From assembly GCF_017303375.1 (NCBI RefSeq), contig NZ_JAFKOH010000003.1, forward strand, positions 310,001-374,000: a stretch of 64,000 bases of DNA. The letters are read 5' to 3'. The notes beneath the pieces were generated by a model. That model did not search any database and had not been told where the DNA came from. It was given only the letters and a program-made list of their open reading frames with translations. Source of the DNA: Bacillus sp. NTK074B. GTDB lineage: Bacteria > Bacillota > Bacilli > Bacillales > Bacillaceae_B. The position numbers and the translations under genes are program-made. The stretch's first letter is position 1. The number at the start of each line of letters is the position of its first letter. This document shows positions 37,031-45,221 of this stretch, in pieces.

Positions 37031-38524
37031 ATGTCATCAATGAATAAACAGAAAATTGTGGATAGTGTCCCTCAGAAAGGATTCTTCGGACATCCAAAGG
37101 GATTATTCACTTTATTCTTTACTGAATTTTGGGAGCGCTTTTCCTACTACGGAATGCGTGCCATCCTCGTATTCTACATGTACTATGAGGTTTCAAAAGG
37201 TGGACTGGGTCTAGAGGAAAACACGGCTTTAGCCATTATGTCCATTTATGGTTCACTCGTGTATATGTCCGGGGTCATCGGAGGCTGGTTGGCTGATAGG
37301 ATATTCGGAACTTCGAAAGCCGTCTTCTTCGGTGGAATATTCATCATGTTTGGTCACATTGCTTTATCATTTCCAGGGAGCTTATCTCTGTTCTTCGTTT
37401 CAATGGTATTGATTGTTATCGGAACAGGTTTATTAAAACCGAATGTTTCTACAGTTGTAGGTGAAATGTACAGTGAAAATGATCCCCGTCGTGATGCGGC
37501 ATTCAGTATCTTCTACATGGGTATCAACTTAGGTGCATTCATTGCGCCACTGATCGTAGGTAGTCTTATGGAATCAAAAGGTTTCCACTGGGGATTCGCA
37601 ACTGCCGCGATCGGTATGTTCTTAGGTCTTGTCGTATTCCTACTGACAAAGAAAAAGAACCTCGGTCTTGCTGGTACATATGTGCCAAACCCTCTTAATG
37701 CCCGCGAAAAGAAAAAATACGGTCTTATCGTAGGGGCTGTCGCAGTAGCCTTGGCTATTATTTTAGGGACTACGATTCCAGCTGGTTTATTTACACTTAA
37801 GGTATTCATCAATATTGTCGGAATTTTTGGTATCGTCGTTCCAACCATTTACTTTATTGTGATGTACTATAGTCCAAAAACATCGGCGACGGAACGTTCG
37901 AGAGTACTTGCATACATTCCATTATTTATTTCTGCGGTTATGTTCTGGTCGATTCAGGAACAAGGATCCACTATTCTTGCCGCATATGCGGACAAGCGTA
38001 CACAGCTTGATTTCCTTGGGATTTCCATCTCTCCTGCATGGTTCCAGTCATTAAATCCACTATTCATCATCCTGTTAGCTCCTGTATTTGCTTGGATGTG
38101 GGTAAAATTGGGTGACCGCCAGCCATCCATACCGAAGAAATTCTCATTCGGTCTTTTGTTTGCCGGATTATCTTTCTTAGTGATTCTGTTACCTGCCCAA
38201 ATGGGGGGAGAAGATTCACTTGTTAATCCACTTTGGCTCGTGCTAAGTTACTTCATCGTTGTTCTTGGGGAACTATGCCTATCGCCGGTTGGTCTTTCAG
38301 CTACAACGAAGCTTGCACCTGAAGCATTCTCAGCTCAGACGATGAGTCTTTGGTTCCTTGCTTCTGCCGGTGCACAGGCTCTGAACGCTCAGCTTGTCCG
38401 TTTCTATTCACCGGAAAATGAAACACTTTACTTTGGTTCAATCGGTGGAATGGCCATCGCGTTAGCGGTCATTTTATTCCTCATTTCGCCAATCATCCAA
38501 CGTGCGATGAAAGGTGTAAAATAG
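37031..38524 (+). CDS. dtpT: proton-dependent oligopeptide symporter (POT/PTR family)
   Basis: The 497-residue protein has about 14 membrane helices. It carries the POT signature in helix 1 (FTEFWERFSYYGMRAILVFYM, the ExxERFxYY motif) and a second PTR motif after helix 3-4 (GTGLLKPNVSTVVGEMY, then FSIFYMGINLGAF). It imports di- and tripeptides with protons. Ribosome-binding site GGGAGGT. The upstream 150 bp is very AT-rich; no riboswitch is seen. Confidence 0.95.
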   Translation: MSSMNKQKIVDSVPQKGFFGHPKGLFTLFFTEFWERFSYYGMRAILVFYMYYEVSKGGLGLEENTALAIMSIYGSLVYMSGVIGGWLADRIFGTSKAVFFGGIFIMFGHIALSFPGSLSLFFVSMVLIVIGTGLLKPNVSTVVGEMYSENDPRRDAAFSIFYMGINLGAFIAPLIVGSLMESKGFHWGFATAAIGMFLGLVVFLLTKKKNLGLAGTYVPNPLNAREKKKYGLIVGAVAVALAIILGTTIPAGLFTLKVFINIVGIFGIVVPTIYFIVMYYSPKTSATERSRVLAYIPLFISAVMFWSIQEQGSTILAAYADKRTQLDFLGISISPAWFQSLNPLFIILLAPVFAWMWVKLGDRQPSIPKKFSFGLLFAGLSFLVILLPAQMGGEDSLVNPLWLVLSYFIVVLGELCLSPVGLSATTKLAPEAFSAQTMSLWFLASAGAQALNAQLVRFYSPENETLYFGSIGGMAIALAVILFLISPIIQRAMKGVK

Positions 38525-38531
38525 TTAATCG

Positions 38532-38563
38532 AATCCCCTGAAGCATTTCAGGGGATCTTTTTG
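38532..38563 (+). terminator. terminator of dtpT
   Basis: ATCCCCTGAA and TTCAGGGGAT arms followed by CTTTTT. Confidence 0.88.
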
Positions 38564-38567
38564 TATT

Positions 38568-38597
38568 AAAAAAGAACCCCATTCAACACGGGGTTCC
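38568..38597 (-). terminator. terminator of the Cys-rich protein gene
   Basis: GGAACCCC and GGGGTTC arms followed by six T on the minus strand, 8 bp after the stop codon. Confidence 0.85.
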
Positions 38598-38604
38598 ACT
38601 ACTC

Positions 38605-38892
38605 TTACCAGAAAAGTCCGCAGCCACAGCCGCAGCGCTTATGTCTTTTGCATCCGCATCTTTTGCGATTATCTTCGTCGCCTCTTCTGCCTCTGCATCC
38701 TGTCCCTCTGACGTTGTCCCTGCCGCAGCCACATCTTCTGCGATCATCATTCGCACCAAATAAGTTGCATCTCCTTCTGTCCCCAAACAGGAATTTATCC
38801 CAGTCACAACAGAAGTGGTTGTCACGGCAATCATCCCGGTGATCATCATCGCGACGTCCGCCAACCCGGTCGTTACAATAGTTGCATCCCAT
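38605..38892 (-). CDS. small Cys/Arg/Asp-rich protein, possibly a spore-coat or metal-binding protein
   Basis: The 95-residue protein contains 14 Cys, many in CGC or CxC pairs near the C-terminus, with runs such as GGRRDDDHRDDCRDN and RRRCGCGRD. The start at 38892 is fixed by a perfect AAGGAGGT site 8 nt upstream, and the gene ends at its own terminator, so it is real despite strange composition. Cys- and Arg-rich proteins of this type occur in bacillus spore coats, but metal binding is also possible. No membrane segment or signal peptide. Overlapping longer frames in other phases lack ribosome-binding sites. Confidence 0.8.
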   Translation of the reverse strand: MGCNYCNDRVGGRRDDDHRDDCRDNHFCCDWDKFLFGDRRRCNLFGANDDRRRCGCGRDNVRGTGCRGRRGDEDNRKRCGCKRHKRCGCGCGLFW

Positions 38893-39013
38893 AAATTCTA
38901 ACCTCCTTAGAAAGAATTTATCAGATAATAGAAAGTCTGATATACTCCATCCTATGAAGGACCGGTGAATTTGGTATGGGCCAAGTACCCTTCCGGGGCA
39001 AATCACTTTAAGA

Positions 39014-39529
39014 TTATTTTGTTTGGTATTGCCACTGACCGATCAGAAGCCCGACAACGTGACGGAACATTTCCTCTCTCGTTAAAAGACCATTGGTGAA
39101 CACGCCGATGGCCCCTTCTTTCTTCCTGATTCCCGTTCTTTGAGTGTACTCATCCATCAGAGGGCCGAGTTCTTTCCCGGCTTTTATTTCATGGCTGATT
39201 TCCTTCGGGAGGGCAATCCTGGCACCGCCACCGATGATTTCAGTCCCATTCAGGTCTACAAGTGCGCCCCAGTTACAGACGAACATCCCATAGAGGGACT
39301 CACTCACTCCACCTTCAAGCCCTATCCCCACATCACTACCCGTGGTTTTAAGGACAATTTTGGCACGGTTTAATGCTCCTTCTATCGTCTCCTGGTCTGA
39401 CATGGGCTGCTCGCTTACATGTGACTCCGTTTTGAGGCACTCGAAGTGAACCTCGCCGTATTGCCCCTTAAAAGCTTTTTGAATAGCCTGTACTTTTGCG
39501 GGGTTGGTGGTTCCGATTGCTACTTTCAA
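39014..39529 (-). CDS. DUF84 family NTPase (inosine/xanthosine triphosphatase-like, YjjX family)
   Basis: The protein has about 171 residues: VAIGTTNPAKVQAIQKAF at the start, LKTESHVSEQPMSDQETIEGALNRA, and GLEGGVSESLYGMFVCNWGA. These match the YjjX/DUF84 group that hydrolyses damaged purine nucleoside triphosphates. TTG 39529 is preferred since the ATG at 39538 directly abuts AGAGGT and homologues begin MKVAIG; this choice is not certain. Confidence 0.88.
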   Translation of the reverse strand: MKVAIGTTNPAKVQAIQKAFKGQYGEVHFECLKTESHVSEQPMSDQETIEGALNRAKIVLKTTGSDVGIGLEGGVSESLYGMFVCNWGALVDLNGTEIIGGGARIALPKEISHEIKAGKELGPLMDEYTQRTGIRKKEGAIGVFTNGLLTREEMFRHVVGLLIGQWQYQTK

Positions 39530-39583
39530 CAAAATCATACCTCTCTTCTCGTCGGGCGCACTTTTGCCCTCTTATCTCTTTAT

Positions 39584-39619
39584 AAAAAAGCTGTCTCAGC
39601 AATTGAATGAGACAGCTTT
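39584..39619 (-). terminator. terminator of ytoP, displaced by a MITE
   Basis: AAAGCTGTCTCA and TGAGACAGCTTT arms with six T on the minus strand. The only upstream gene on this strand is ytoP, 265 bp away, with the 239-bp element 39633-39871 in between. Confidence 0.75.
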
Positions 39620-39632
39620 ACTCTATTTTTCA

Positions 39633-39871
39633 GGCTGTTTTCGTATACATTGTTGCTTTTGGATGTAGCGAGTGGCGGTTGATTTCCGCTACAGGTGCTC
39701 GCTTTCCGCGGGGCTGGCGGTGAGCCTCCTCGGCTTTTGTGAGGAGGCTCGGCCGAACGTCCGTGGAAAGCGGGACTGTTCCCTTCACCCTCCTGCACCA
39801 CACCCTATAAGACAGAGCATTCCCAAATCTTAGTCTGTATATGAATAGCAACAATCTTTGGGAAAACAGCC
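39633..39871 (-). mobile_element. MITE-like element, copy 1 (239 bp)
   Basis: The ends are inverted repeats: GGCTGTTTTCGTATACATTG at the left, and the complement of GGCTGTTTTCCCAAAGATTG at the right. Flanks are ATTTTTCA (39625-39632) and ATTTTTTA (39872-39879), an 8-bp target duplication with one change. There is no ORF that could be a transposase. The interior has a GC-rich hairpin (CCGAGGAGGCTC type) and CTTTCCGCGGGGC. It is inverted relative to copy 2 and lies between ytoP and its terminator. Confidence 0.85.
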
Positions 39872-39884
39872 ATTTTTTAAAAAA

Positions 39885-40958
39885 TCAGCTATTCGATTTG
39901 ATGGATTCAATGGTCGTGCGGTCACATTGCTTCACTAACTTGACGATCAGCTCTTTCGCAGCTGCATAATCGTCTACGTGGATCATGGATGCATGAGTAT
40001 GGATATACCTCGAACAGATCCCCACCACTGCACTTGGGACCCCTTCATTGGACATATGCACTCGTCCGGCGTCTGTTCCGCCTTGGGAAACGAAGTACTG
40101 ATAAGGAATGTCATTGGATTCAACTGTATCCAGTACGAACTCCCTAATGCCCCTGTGAGTCACCATGGAACGGTCGAGGATTCGAAGAAGCGCTCCTTTC
40201 CCAAGCTGCCCAAACTCATTTTTATCACCTGACATATCGTTGGCAGGACTCGCATCCAATGCAAAGAAAATATCAGGATTAATCATATTGGCTGCCGTCT
40301 GGGCACCTCGCAACCCGACTTCCTCCTGAACTGTCGCCCCGGAATAAAGGGTATTCGGAAGGGTCACACCCTGAAGCTCTTTTAGTAATTCAATGGACAA
40401 TCCGCATCCATAACGGTTGTCCCAGGCTTTGGCCAGGATCTTCTTCTCATTTGCCATAGGAGTGAACGGGCAGATTGGTACGATCTGCTGACCCGGTTTA
40501 ATTCCGATTTCACGTGCATTTTCCCGGTCATCAGCACCGATATCAATGAGCATATTCTTGATTTCCATCGGTTTCCTTCGCTGTTCTTCTCCCAGCAAGT
40601 GAGGAGGGATGCTGCCGATCACACCGGTAATCGGGCCGTTGTCTGTGATGATTTGAACCCGCTGGGCCAAGAGCACCTGGCTCCACCATCCACCTAGGGT
40701 CTGGAATCGGAGCATGCCATTATCCGTAATCGATGTAACCATGAAGCCGACTTCGTCCATATGCCCTGCCACCATGACTGTCGGATCCTGTTCACTGCCT
40801 CTTCTCAATCCGAATATCCCGCCCAGCCGATCCTGTACGATTTCATCGGAGTATCGGGATAACTGTTCCTTCATAAACTTTCGAACACCATGTTCATTAC
40901 CCGGCGCTCCAGGCAATTCCGTCAAAGTCTTGAATAATTCCAACGTATCTTGTTTCAT
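39885..40958 (-). CDS. ytoP: YtoP, M42-family glutamyl/aminopeptidase
   Basis: The 357-residue M42 metallopeptidase has [12 protein letters not shown] with the metal-binding His and Asp, [11 protein letters not shown] (bridging Asp), [11 protein letters not shown] with catalytic and metal-binding Glu, [10 protein letters not shown], and the C-terminal [12 protein letters not shown]is ligand. These are self-assembling cytosolic aminopeptidases that trim peptides. Length equals that of B. subtilis YtoP. Confidence 0.95.
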   Translation of the reverse strand: MKQDTLELFKTLTELPGAPGNEHGVRKFMKEQLSRYSDEIVQDRLGGIFGLRRGSEQDPTVMVAGHMDEVGFMVTSITDNGMLRFQTLGGWWSQVLLAQRVQIITDNGPITGVIGSIPPHLLGEEQRRKPMEIKNMLIDIGADDRENAREIGIKPGQQIVPICPFTPMANEKKILAKAWDNRYGCGLSIELLKELQGVTLPNTLYSGATVQEEVGLRGAQTAANMINPDIFFALDASPANDMSGDKNEFGQLGKGALLRILDRSMVTHRGIREFVLDTVESNDIPYQYFVSQGGTDAGRVHMSNEGVPSAVVGICSRYIHTHASMIHVDDYAAAKELIVKLVKQCDRTTIESIKSNS

Positions 40959-41178
40959 GTCTAATGCCCCTTTTATATAAAATCTAGAGTATGTATCATC
41001 TTATTTTACAGAACTTTCACACGCCTTACCACCAATTGAGATAAAAGCATTTCTCTTTTTGATGTTTTCTTTGATAGAATGTACCTAAGGATAAAAAAAT
41101 ATCGATCATTGCCGGGAGTTTATCAGGGATAGATCCTGACTGCCGGTATGTAAAAATGGCCTTTGGAGGGACTAACAG

Positions 41179-41493
41179 ATGAACTGGAAATCTTTCATAC
41201 TTGGACTTGGAGTCGGAGCAGCCGGCGGTTACCTTCTTAAAGAGAAACTCGACGATTCACGCCTGGTTTCTGCCGAAAAGGTTTTGAAAGACGTCAAACT
41301 ATCTTTCAAAAAAGAAGGAAACATCGATGGATCATGGATTGGAATGAAGCCTGAAGACTACCGGAAACACTCCGTGAACACGAAGGTATATAAAGGCGGT
41401 ATATCCAGGCGAAAAGACGGGGAACTCGAGCAGTATGAATTCATTGCCGACGCTTATACCGGAACCGTTGTGGATGTATACCCGTTAGCTTAA
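41179..41493 (+). CDS. ytzB: YtzB, small PepSY-like protein
   Basis: The 104-residue protein has a short N-terminal hydrophobic Gly-rich segment (FILGLGVGAAGGYLL), probably a membrane anchor, and a PepSY-like domain with YEFIADAYTGTVVDVYPLA at the end. PepSY domains are thought to inhibit proteases; the target is unknown. Ribosome-binding site TGGAGGG. Convergent with ytnP. Confidence 0.88.
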   Translation: MNWKSFILGLGVGAAGGYLLKEKLDDSRLVSAEKVLKDVKLSFKKEGNIDGSWIGMKPEDYRKHSVNTKVYKGGISRRKDGELEQYEFIADAYTGTVVDVYPLA

Positions 41494-41536
41494 AAAAACA
41501 GGATGGTCCCGCTAGTTCCGGGACCATCCTGTTTCT
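41492..41536. terminator. bidirectional terminator between ytzB and ytnP
   Basis: AAACAGGATGGTCCC and GGGACCATCCTGTTT perfect 15-bp arms. Confidence 0.95.
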
Positions 41537-42378
41537 TATTTTTCCCTGATTACTTTTTCAATGATTTCTCCATCTCTATTCCACTTGATCCCTCTATAAA
41601 CCGCGTCATGATAGAAGAGAAACCAATATTCTCCTTCGACCGCCTGGGTGATCCATTTTTCTTTTGCCCCGATGGACGCCATGGGATAATCATCGTAGGC
41701 AAGTACCCAAAGTGGATTTTTGTGGGCGTGAGTCGGCATGATATCTGCCATGTGTATGAATTTCTCCCCATTATGCTCGATGATAATGATGGAATGTCCG
41801 TCACTATGACCGCCGGTGTGCACCATCTTGATTCCTGGAAGGACTTCCATTTCTTCTTTATAGGTTGTCACTTGGGACGCGATGCTCTCCCAGTTTTCTT
41901 TCCAGTATGTATTTTGGGAACGAACATTGGGATTCCTCATTTCATCCCATTCCACCTGTGAAGTATAGATGGTAGCATTCGGAAAGACTGATACGAGATC
42001 ATCTCCTTCATATTTTGTCAGTCCGCACGCATGATCGAAATGCATGTGAGTCATCAGGATCACATCGATATCGTTTGGTGAGATATCAAGGGCAGCGAGG
42101 GAAGCTTCGACATCCGACTCTTCATGAACACCGTAATTGCGCCTTTGTTTGTCAGTCAGTTTCCCTTTGCCAATACCTGATTCGATTAATACATTTTTCC
42201 CTTTCCACTGAAAGAACATCGGATCGGTTCGTAATTCAATTTGATTCAGTTCATTTACGGCATATTTTTTTGACCAAAGAGGCTTTGGTACAACACCGAA
42301 CATTGCTCCCCCATCCATGTGGGTCACGCCGCCATTCAGCCAGTGTATCGTTAGATCTCCTACTTTCAACGTTTCCAT
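41536..42378 (-). CDS. ytnP: YtnP, metallo-beta-lactamase-fold quorum-quenching lactonase
   Basis: The 280-residue protein carries the zinc motif [10 protein letters not shown], then [10 protein letters not shown] and the Asp/His ligands [11 protein letters not shown]. The family includes N-acyl homoserine lactonases, and B. subtilis YtnP degrades acyl-homoserine-lactone-type signals. ATG 42378 follows AAAGGAGG by 7 nt; the upstream start lacks such a site. Whether the protein acts in or outside the cell is not visible, as there is no signal peptide. Confidence 0.93.
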   Translation of the reverse strand: METLKVGDLTIHWLNGGVTHMDGGAMFGVVPKPLWSKKYAVNELNQIELRTDPMFFQWKGKNVLIESGIGKGKLTDKQRRNYGVHEESDVEASLAALDISPNDIDVILMTHMHFDHACGLTKYEGDDLVSVFPNATIYTSQVEWDEMRNPNVRSQNTYWKENWESIASQVTTYKEEMEVLPGIKMVHTGGHSDGHSIIIIEHNGEKFIHMADIMPTHAHKNPLWVLAYDDYPMASIGAKEKWITQAVEGEYWFLFYHDAVYRGIKWNRDGEIIEKVIREK

Positions 42379-42580
42379 CCTTATTCCTCCTTTGTTCATA
42401 CCCTTTTATTTTATCAGAATAGGTGGACAACTTGTAGGTGTATGCCTGATCAATGATACAGTACCTGCAGCGAGAACAAACTAACGGGGCTTAAGTTATT
42501 ACTATGACTTAAAATATCATATGACTACTTCTATCCCTTCTCTTTATATGAAATAGAGAATGGACAACAATTTATTATAA

Positions 42581-42902
42581 GGCTGTTTTTGCAAAGATTG
42601 TTGCTATTCGCATACCAACTAAGATTTACGATGCTCTGTCATTTAAGTTCTGGTACAAGAGGGTGAAGGGAACAGTCCCGCTTTCCACGGACGTTCGGCC
42701 GAGCCTCCTCAGGAAAAACCGCTTCCGGGGTCTCGGCACGCCCGTTTTCCGTAGGAGTCTACGCAGTACCCTTCACCCTCTAAAGTAGTAAGTAGTTGAC
42801 AGAGCAAATTGGTTTGTGACCATCCGTTTAAAAAGAGTACCTGTAGCGGAAATCAACCGCCACTCGTTACATCCAAAAACAACAATGTTTACGAAAACAG
42901 CC
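42581..42902 (+). mobile_element. MITE-like element, copy 2 (322 bp)
   Basis: GGCTGTTTTTGCAAAGATTG at the left end pairs with the complement of GGCTGTTTTCGTAAACATTG at the right. The element is bounded by a perfect 8-bp direct repeat TATTATAA (42573-42580 and 42903-42910). It shares GAGGGTGAAGGGAACAGTCC and CTTTCCACGGACGTTCGGCC blocks with copy 1 but has a different, longer middle. No coding capacity. It fills most of the gap between ytnP and trmB. Confidence 0.9.
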
Positions 42903-43064
42903 TATTATAAAGAGCGCATCTTCCCACAAAGTTACACACCTGATTGGATATATTAAGCAGTGCGAAAACTGCCTGAATTTAAAGGGCATTCCGAAATTTA
43001 AAAAATGATTCATCATTTCTTATGACATAGCAAGGGAATTTAAATAAAGGGAATTTAAATAAAT

Positions 43065-43092
43065 AAAAACAGCCCCAAATATATCAGGGCTG
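43065..43092 (-). terminator. terminator of trmB
   Basis: CAGCCCTGAT and TTGGGGCTG arms followed by T5 on the minus strand. Confidence 0.82.
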
Positions 43093-43105
43093 AAAGATTC
43101 ATCAG

Positions 43106-43750
43106 TTATTCATTTTGAAACTGTGCTTCGACTCGGTAAATCCTTTGGCCTTTAGCAGAAAATTTTTCTTCGTATTCGGTCATGATGTTGCCTTCGAAGT
43201 CGCTGTTATGAAGATCCAGGCTTAGGAAGTTCAGATGCAGGCCGTACCATGAGAAACTCTGTAGTGAGTATTCGAATAGCCCCTGATTATCTGTTTTGAA
43301 GTGGATTTCCCCTTTTTTAATCAGGATCTCTTCATACATGGACAAGAAGTCCTTATAGGTCAGGCGGCGTTTTTCATGGCGGTTTTTTGGCCATGGATCA
43401 GAGAAGTTCAAGTATACCCTGTTCACTTCCCCAGAGTCGAAATACTCCGTCAGATTCCTTGCATCGACGTTCAACAGCTTGACATTCGGAAGCTCAGCTT
43501 CAATCAGACGGTCAAGAGCGGTGACAATGACACTTTCGTAAAGCTCGATTCCAATATAATTAACGTCGGGGTTGGCTCTGGCCATTTCCGTGACGAATTG
43601 GCCTTTTCCTGTTCCGACCTCTATGTGGAGAGGGTTATCGTTGCCAAATTCTTTGTTCCATTGACCTTTTTTCTCCTGGGGTTCTGCCACAACATACTGT
43701 GGATGATCACTGATCTTCTCAGAAGCCCATGGTTTATGACGTAAACGCAT
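43106..43750 (-). CDS. trmB: tRNA (guanine-N7)-methyltransferase
   Basis: TrmB makes m7G46 in tRNA using SAM. The 214-residue protein has the SAM loop [15 protein letters not shown] (about 43-57), [15 protein letters not shown], and [18 protein letters not shown], the family's catalytic and RNA-contact motif. Ribosome-binding site GAGGTG 5 nt upstream. The order trmB-ytzH-ytmP is that of B. subtilis. Confidence 0.97.
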   Translation of the reverse strand: MRLRHKPWASEKISDHPQYVVAEPQEKKGQWNKEFGNDNPLHIEVGTGKGQFVTEMARANPDVNYIGIELYESVIVTALDRLIEAELPNVKLLNVDARNLTEYFDSGEVNRVYLNFSDPWPKNRHEKRRLTYKDFLSMYEEILIKKGEIHFKTDNQGLFEYSLQSFSWYGLHLNFLSLDLHNSDFEGNIMTEYEEKFSAKGQRIYRVEAQFQNE

Positions 43751-43835
43751 GTAGACACCTCATTTTTTATTATCGAAAAAAACATACCATGACTCTCGGT
43801 CCTATGCAAGAGCCAAATAATCAAATGCTCCTCTA

Positions 43836-43849
43836 GAGGTCCGTCCCTC
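43836..43849. repeat. single copy of GAGGTCCGTCCCTC
   Basis: The same 14-mer forms one arm of the large inverted repeat at 58940-59016, so it is a dispersed intergenic motif. Its partner arm is absent here. Confidence 0.6.
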
Positions 43850-43867
43850 AAAAAAGGGCGCATAATT

Positions 43868-43906
43868 GAAAAAGGAATTCACACACTAACAGTGAATTCC
43901 TTTTAC
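43868..43906 (+). terminator. hairpin upstream of ytzH, terminator or attenuator
   Basis: AAAAAGGAATTCAC and GTGAATTCCTTTT arms with a 9-nt loop. No gene ends into it on the plus strand and ytzH starts 80 bp further on, so it may end a short transcript or attenuate ytzH. Confidence 0.5.
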
Positions 43907-43987
43907 CTTTTCAGCTCTGGTCATTTAGAGGACAATCTGACGGTACGTGGTTCCATTAAACTTACGAAAATGAAAGGGTGTACTTCC

Positions 43988-44266
43988 ATGCCTTTAAATT
44001 CACAGAATCAAATGCAGTTATTATCTGATATATTAAGCAATCATTCAACGGATTGCTGTGGTTCGGTTTCCGAATGTGAGCAGGTTGAACGATTAGTCAA
44101 ATCGCTGATGGTCAATGCTGATATCCATGAAAACGTCAAACCCGTTTTACAGGAAATTTATCAATACAGCCAGAGCGGGATTTCGTCATCAGATCTTTCC
44201 AGCCATATTACAACGAATAAGGATAATCTGTCCCAATGGGTCACGGATATGAACAGTCACTCTTAA
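43988..44266 (+). CDS. ytzH: YtzH-like family protein
   Basis: The 92-residue helical protein of unknown function shares the family pattern of a CC pair (STDCCGSVSECEQVERLVKSL) and a C-terminal LSQWVTDM. ATG 43988 is used since AAAGGGTG lies just upstream; the longer in-frame extension has no ribosome-binding site and includes the hairpin at 43868. Convergent with ytmP, the stops being one base apart. Confidence 0.88.
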   Translation: MPLNSQNQMQLLSDILSNHSTDCCGSVSECEQVERLVKSLMVNADIHENVKPVLQEIYQYSQSGISSSDLSSHITTNKDNLSQWVTDMNSHS

Positions 44267-44267
44267 T

Positions 44268-45050
44268 TCATATCACTTTGTGCAAGTATTGAATCCAGTG
44301 GTTCATTTCGTGGAAACGGGCTTTCCCTTTATGCCACTGGATGGATAAAATCGTTTGAGCCACGACGTACCATTTCATCCGCAGCTTCAAGTTATCGGTC
44401 AGCTCGGCTCCATATTGCGTCAGCCAGTTTTCCCACTGATCTTCAGGGATGTACCAGTATAACAGTAACCCTACATCAAATGCAGGATCAGCGATCATCG
44501 CTCCATCCCAGTCAATTAAATACAACTGGTTGTAATCAGATAACAGCCAGTTGTTATGGTTGACGTCTCCGTGACATACGACATATTCTTCTTGCTGAAC
44601 TTCCATGAGTTCTTTTTGAAGAAACAAAAGCGCTTCCCCGATGACAGGCAGTGAAAGAAGATCGAACTCGAGACCCGTCTCCACTTCCGTCAGCATATGC
44701 TCCGGTTGGAACGGCTCTTTCCCCAACCGCTCAAGCATGGTGGAAAGAGGCTTCGAGGAATGGATTTTGTTCAACAGCCTCGCCACCCGCTCATCCTTCA
44801 TCTCTTCGGGCTTTAATTCTCTCCCATTTAACCAGTGTTGTGCCGTGATGACGTCCCCGTTTTCCATTCGTTTAGTCCAAACAAGCTTAGGCACAATGCC
44901 CTCTGCTGATAATACAGCTACAAAAGGGGAAGAATTACGCTTCAGGAATAATCTTTGCTCCTGATATTGAGCAAAGAACGCTTCTCCGGTTGCACCGCCT
45001 GCGGGGACGATTTCCCAATCTTGGTCAAATAAGTGTTCCAATCTATTCAC
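44268..45050 (-). CDS. ytmP: YtmP, APH-family phosphotransferase
   Basis: The 260-residue protein belongs to the aminoglycoside phosphotransferase/choline kinase fold. It shows FLKRNSSPFVAVLSAEGIVPKLVW with the ATP Lys, the catalytic loop VCHGDVNHNNWLL (Asp) and the metal site LIDWDGAMIADPAFDV. The substrate is unknown and there is no sign of a resistance role. GTG 45050 (AAAGGA 10 nt upstream) and TTG 45041 (AAGGTG 6 nt upstream) are both possible starts. Confidence 0.92.
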   Translation of the reverse strand: MNRLEHLFDQDWEIVPAGGATGEAFFAQYQEQRLFLKRNSSPFVAVLSAEGIVPKLVWTKRMENGDVITAQHWLNGRELKPEEMKDERVARLLNKIHSSKPLSTMLERLGKEPFQPEHMLTEVETGLEFDLLSLPVIGEALLFLQKELMEVQQEEYVVCHGDVNHNNWLLSDYNQLYLIDWDGAMIADPAFDVGLLLYWYIPEDQWENWLTQYGAELTDNLKLRMKWYVVAQTILSIQWHKGKARFHEMNHWIQYLHKVI

Positions 45051-45127
45051 CTTCTATTGGTCCTTTGTCATGTTTATATGTTCATGTGTATCATTTCATT
45101 TCAATGTGTATATGAGGTCTTATAAAA

Positions 45128-45171
45128 TAAAAAAGACAGCTATTGGGCAATACAAATCAATAGCCATCTGT
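45128..45171 (-). terminator. terminator of amyX
   Basis: CAGATGGCTATTG and CAATAGCTGTC arms with six T on the minus strand. Confidence 0.82.
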
Positions 45172-45221
45172 TTACGATTTTATCGTCATCTTGCGTTTTC
45201 GTCAAGCACTGGAATGAACTG

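Noticed and set aside
38583-38864. 93-residue Ala/Thr-rich ORF on the minus strand
   Set aside because: Out-of-frame shadow of the Cys-rich gene; no ribosome-binding site, and it runs into the terminator.
42015-42422. 135-residue plus-strand ORF opposite ytnP
   Set aside because: Antisense shadow; ytnP carries clear zinc motifs and a strong ribosome-binding site.
43892-43987. N-terminal extension of ytzH
   Set aside because: No ribosome-binding site, includes a hairpin, and the shorter start matches the family.
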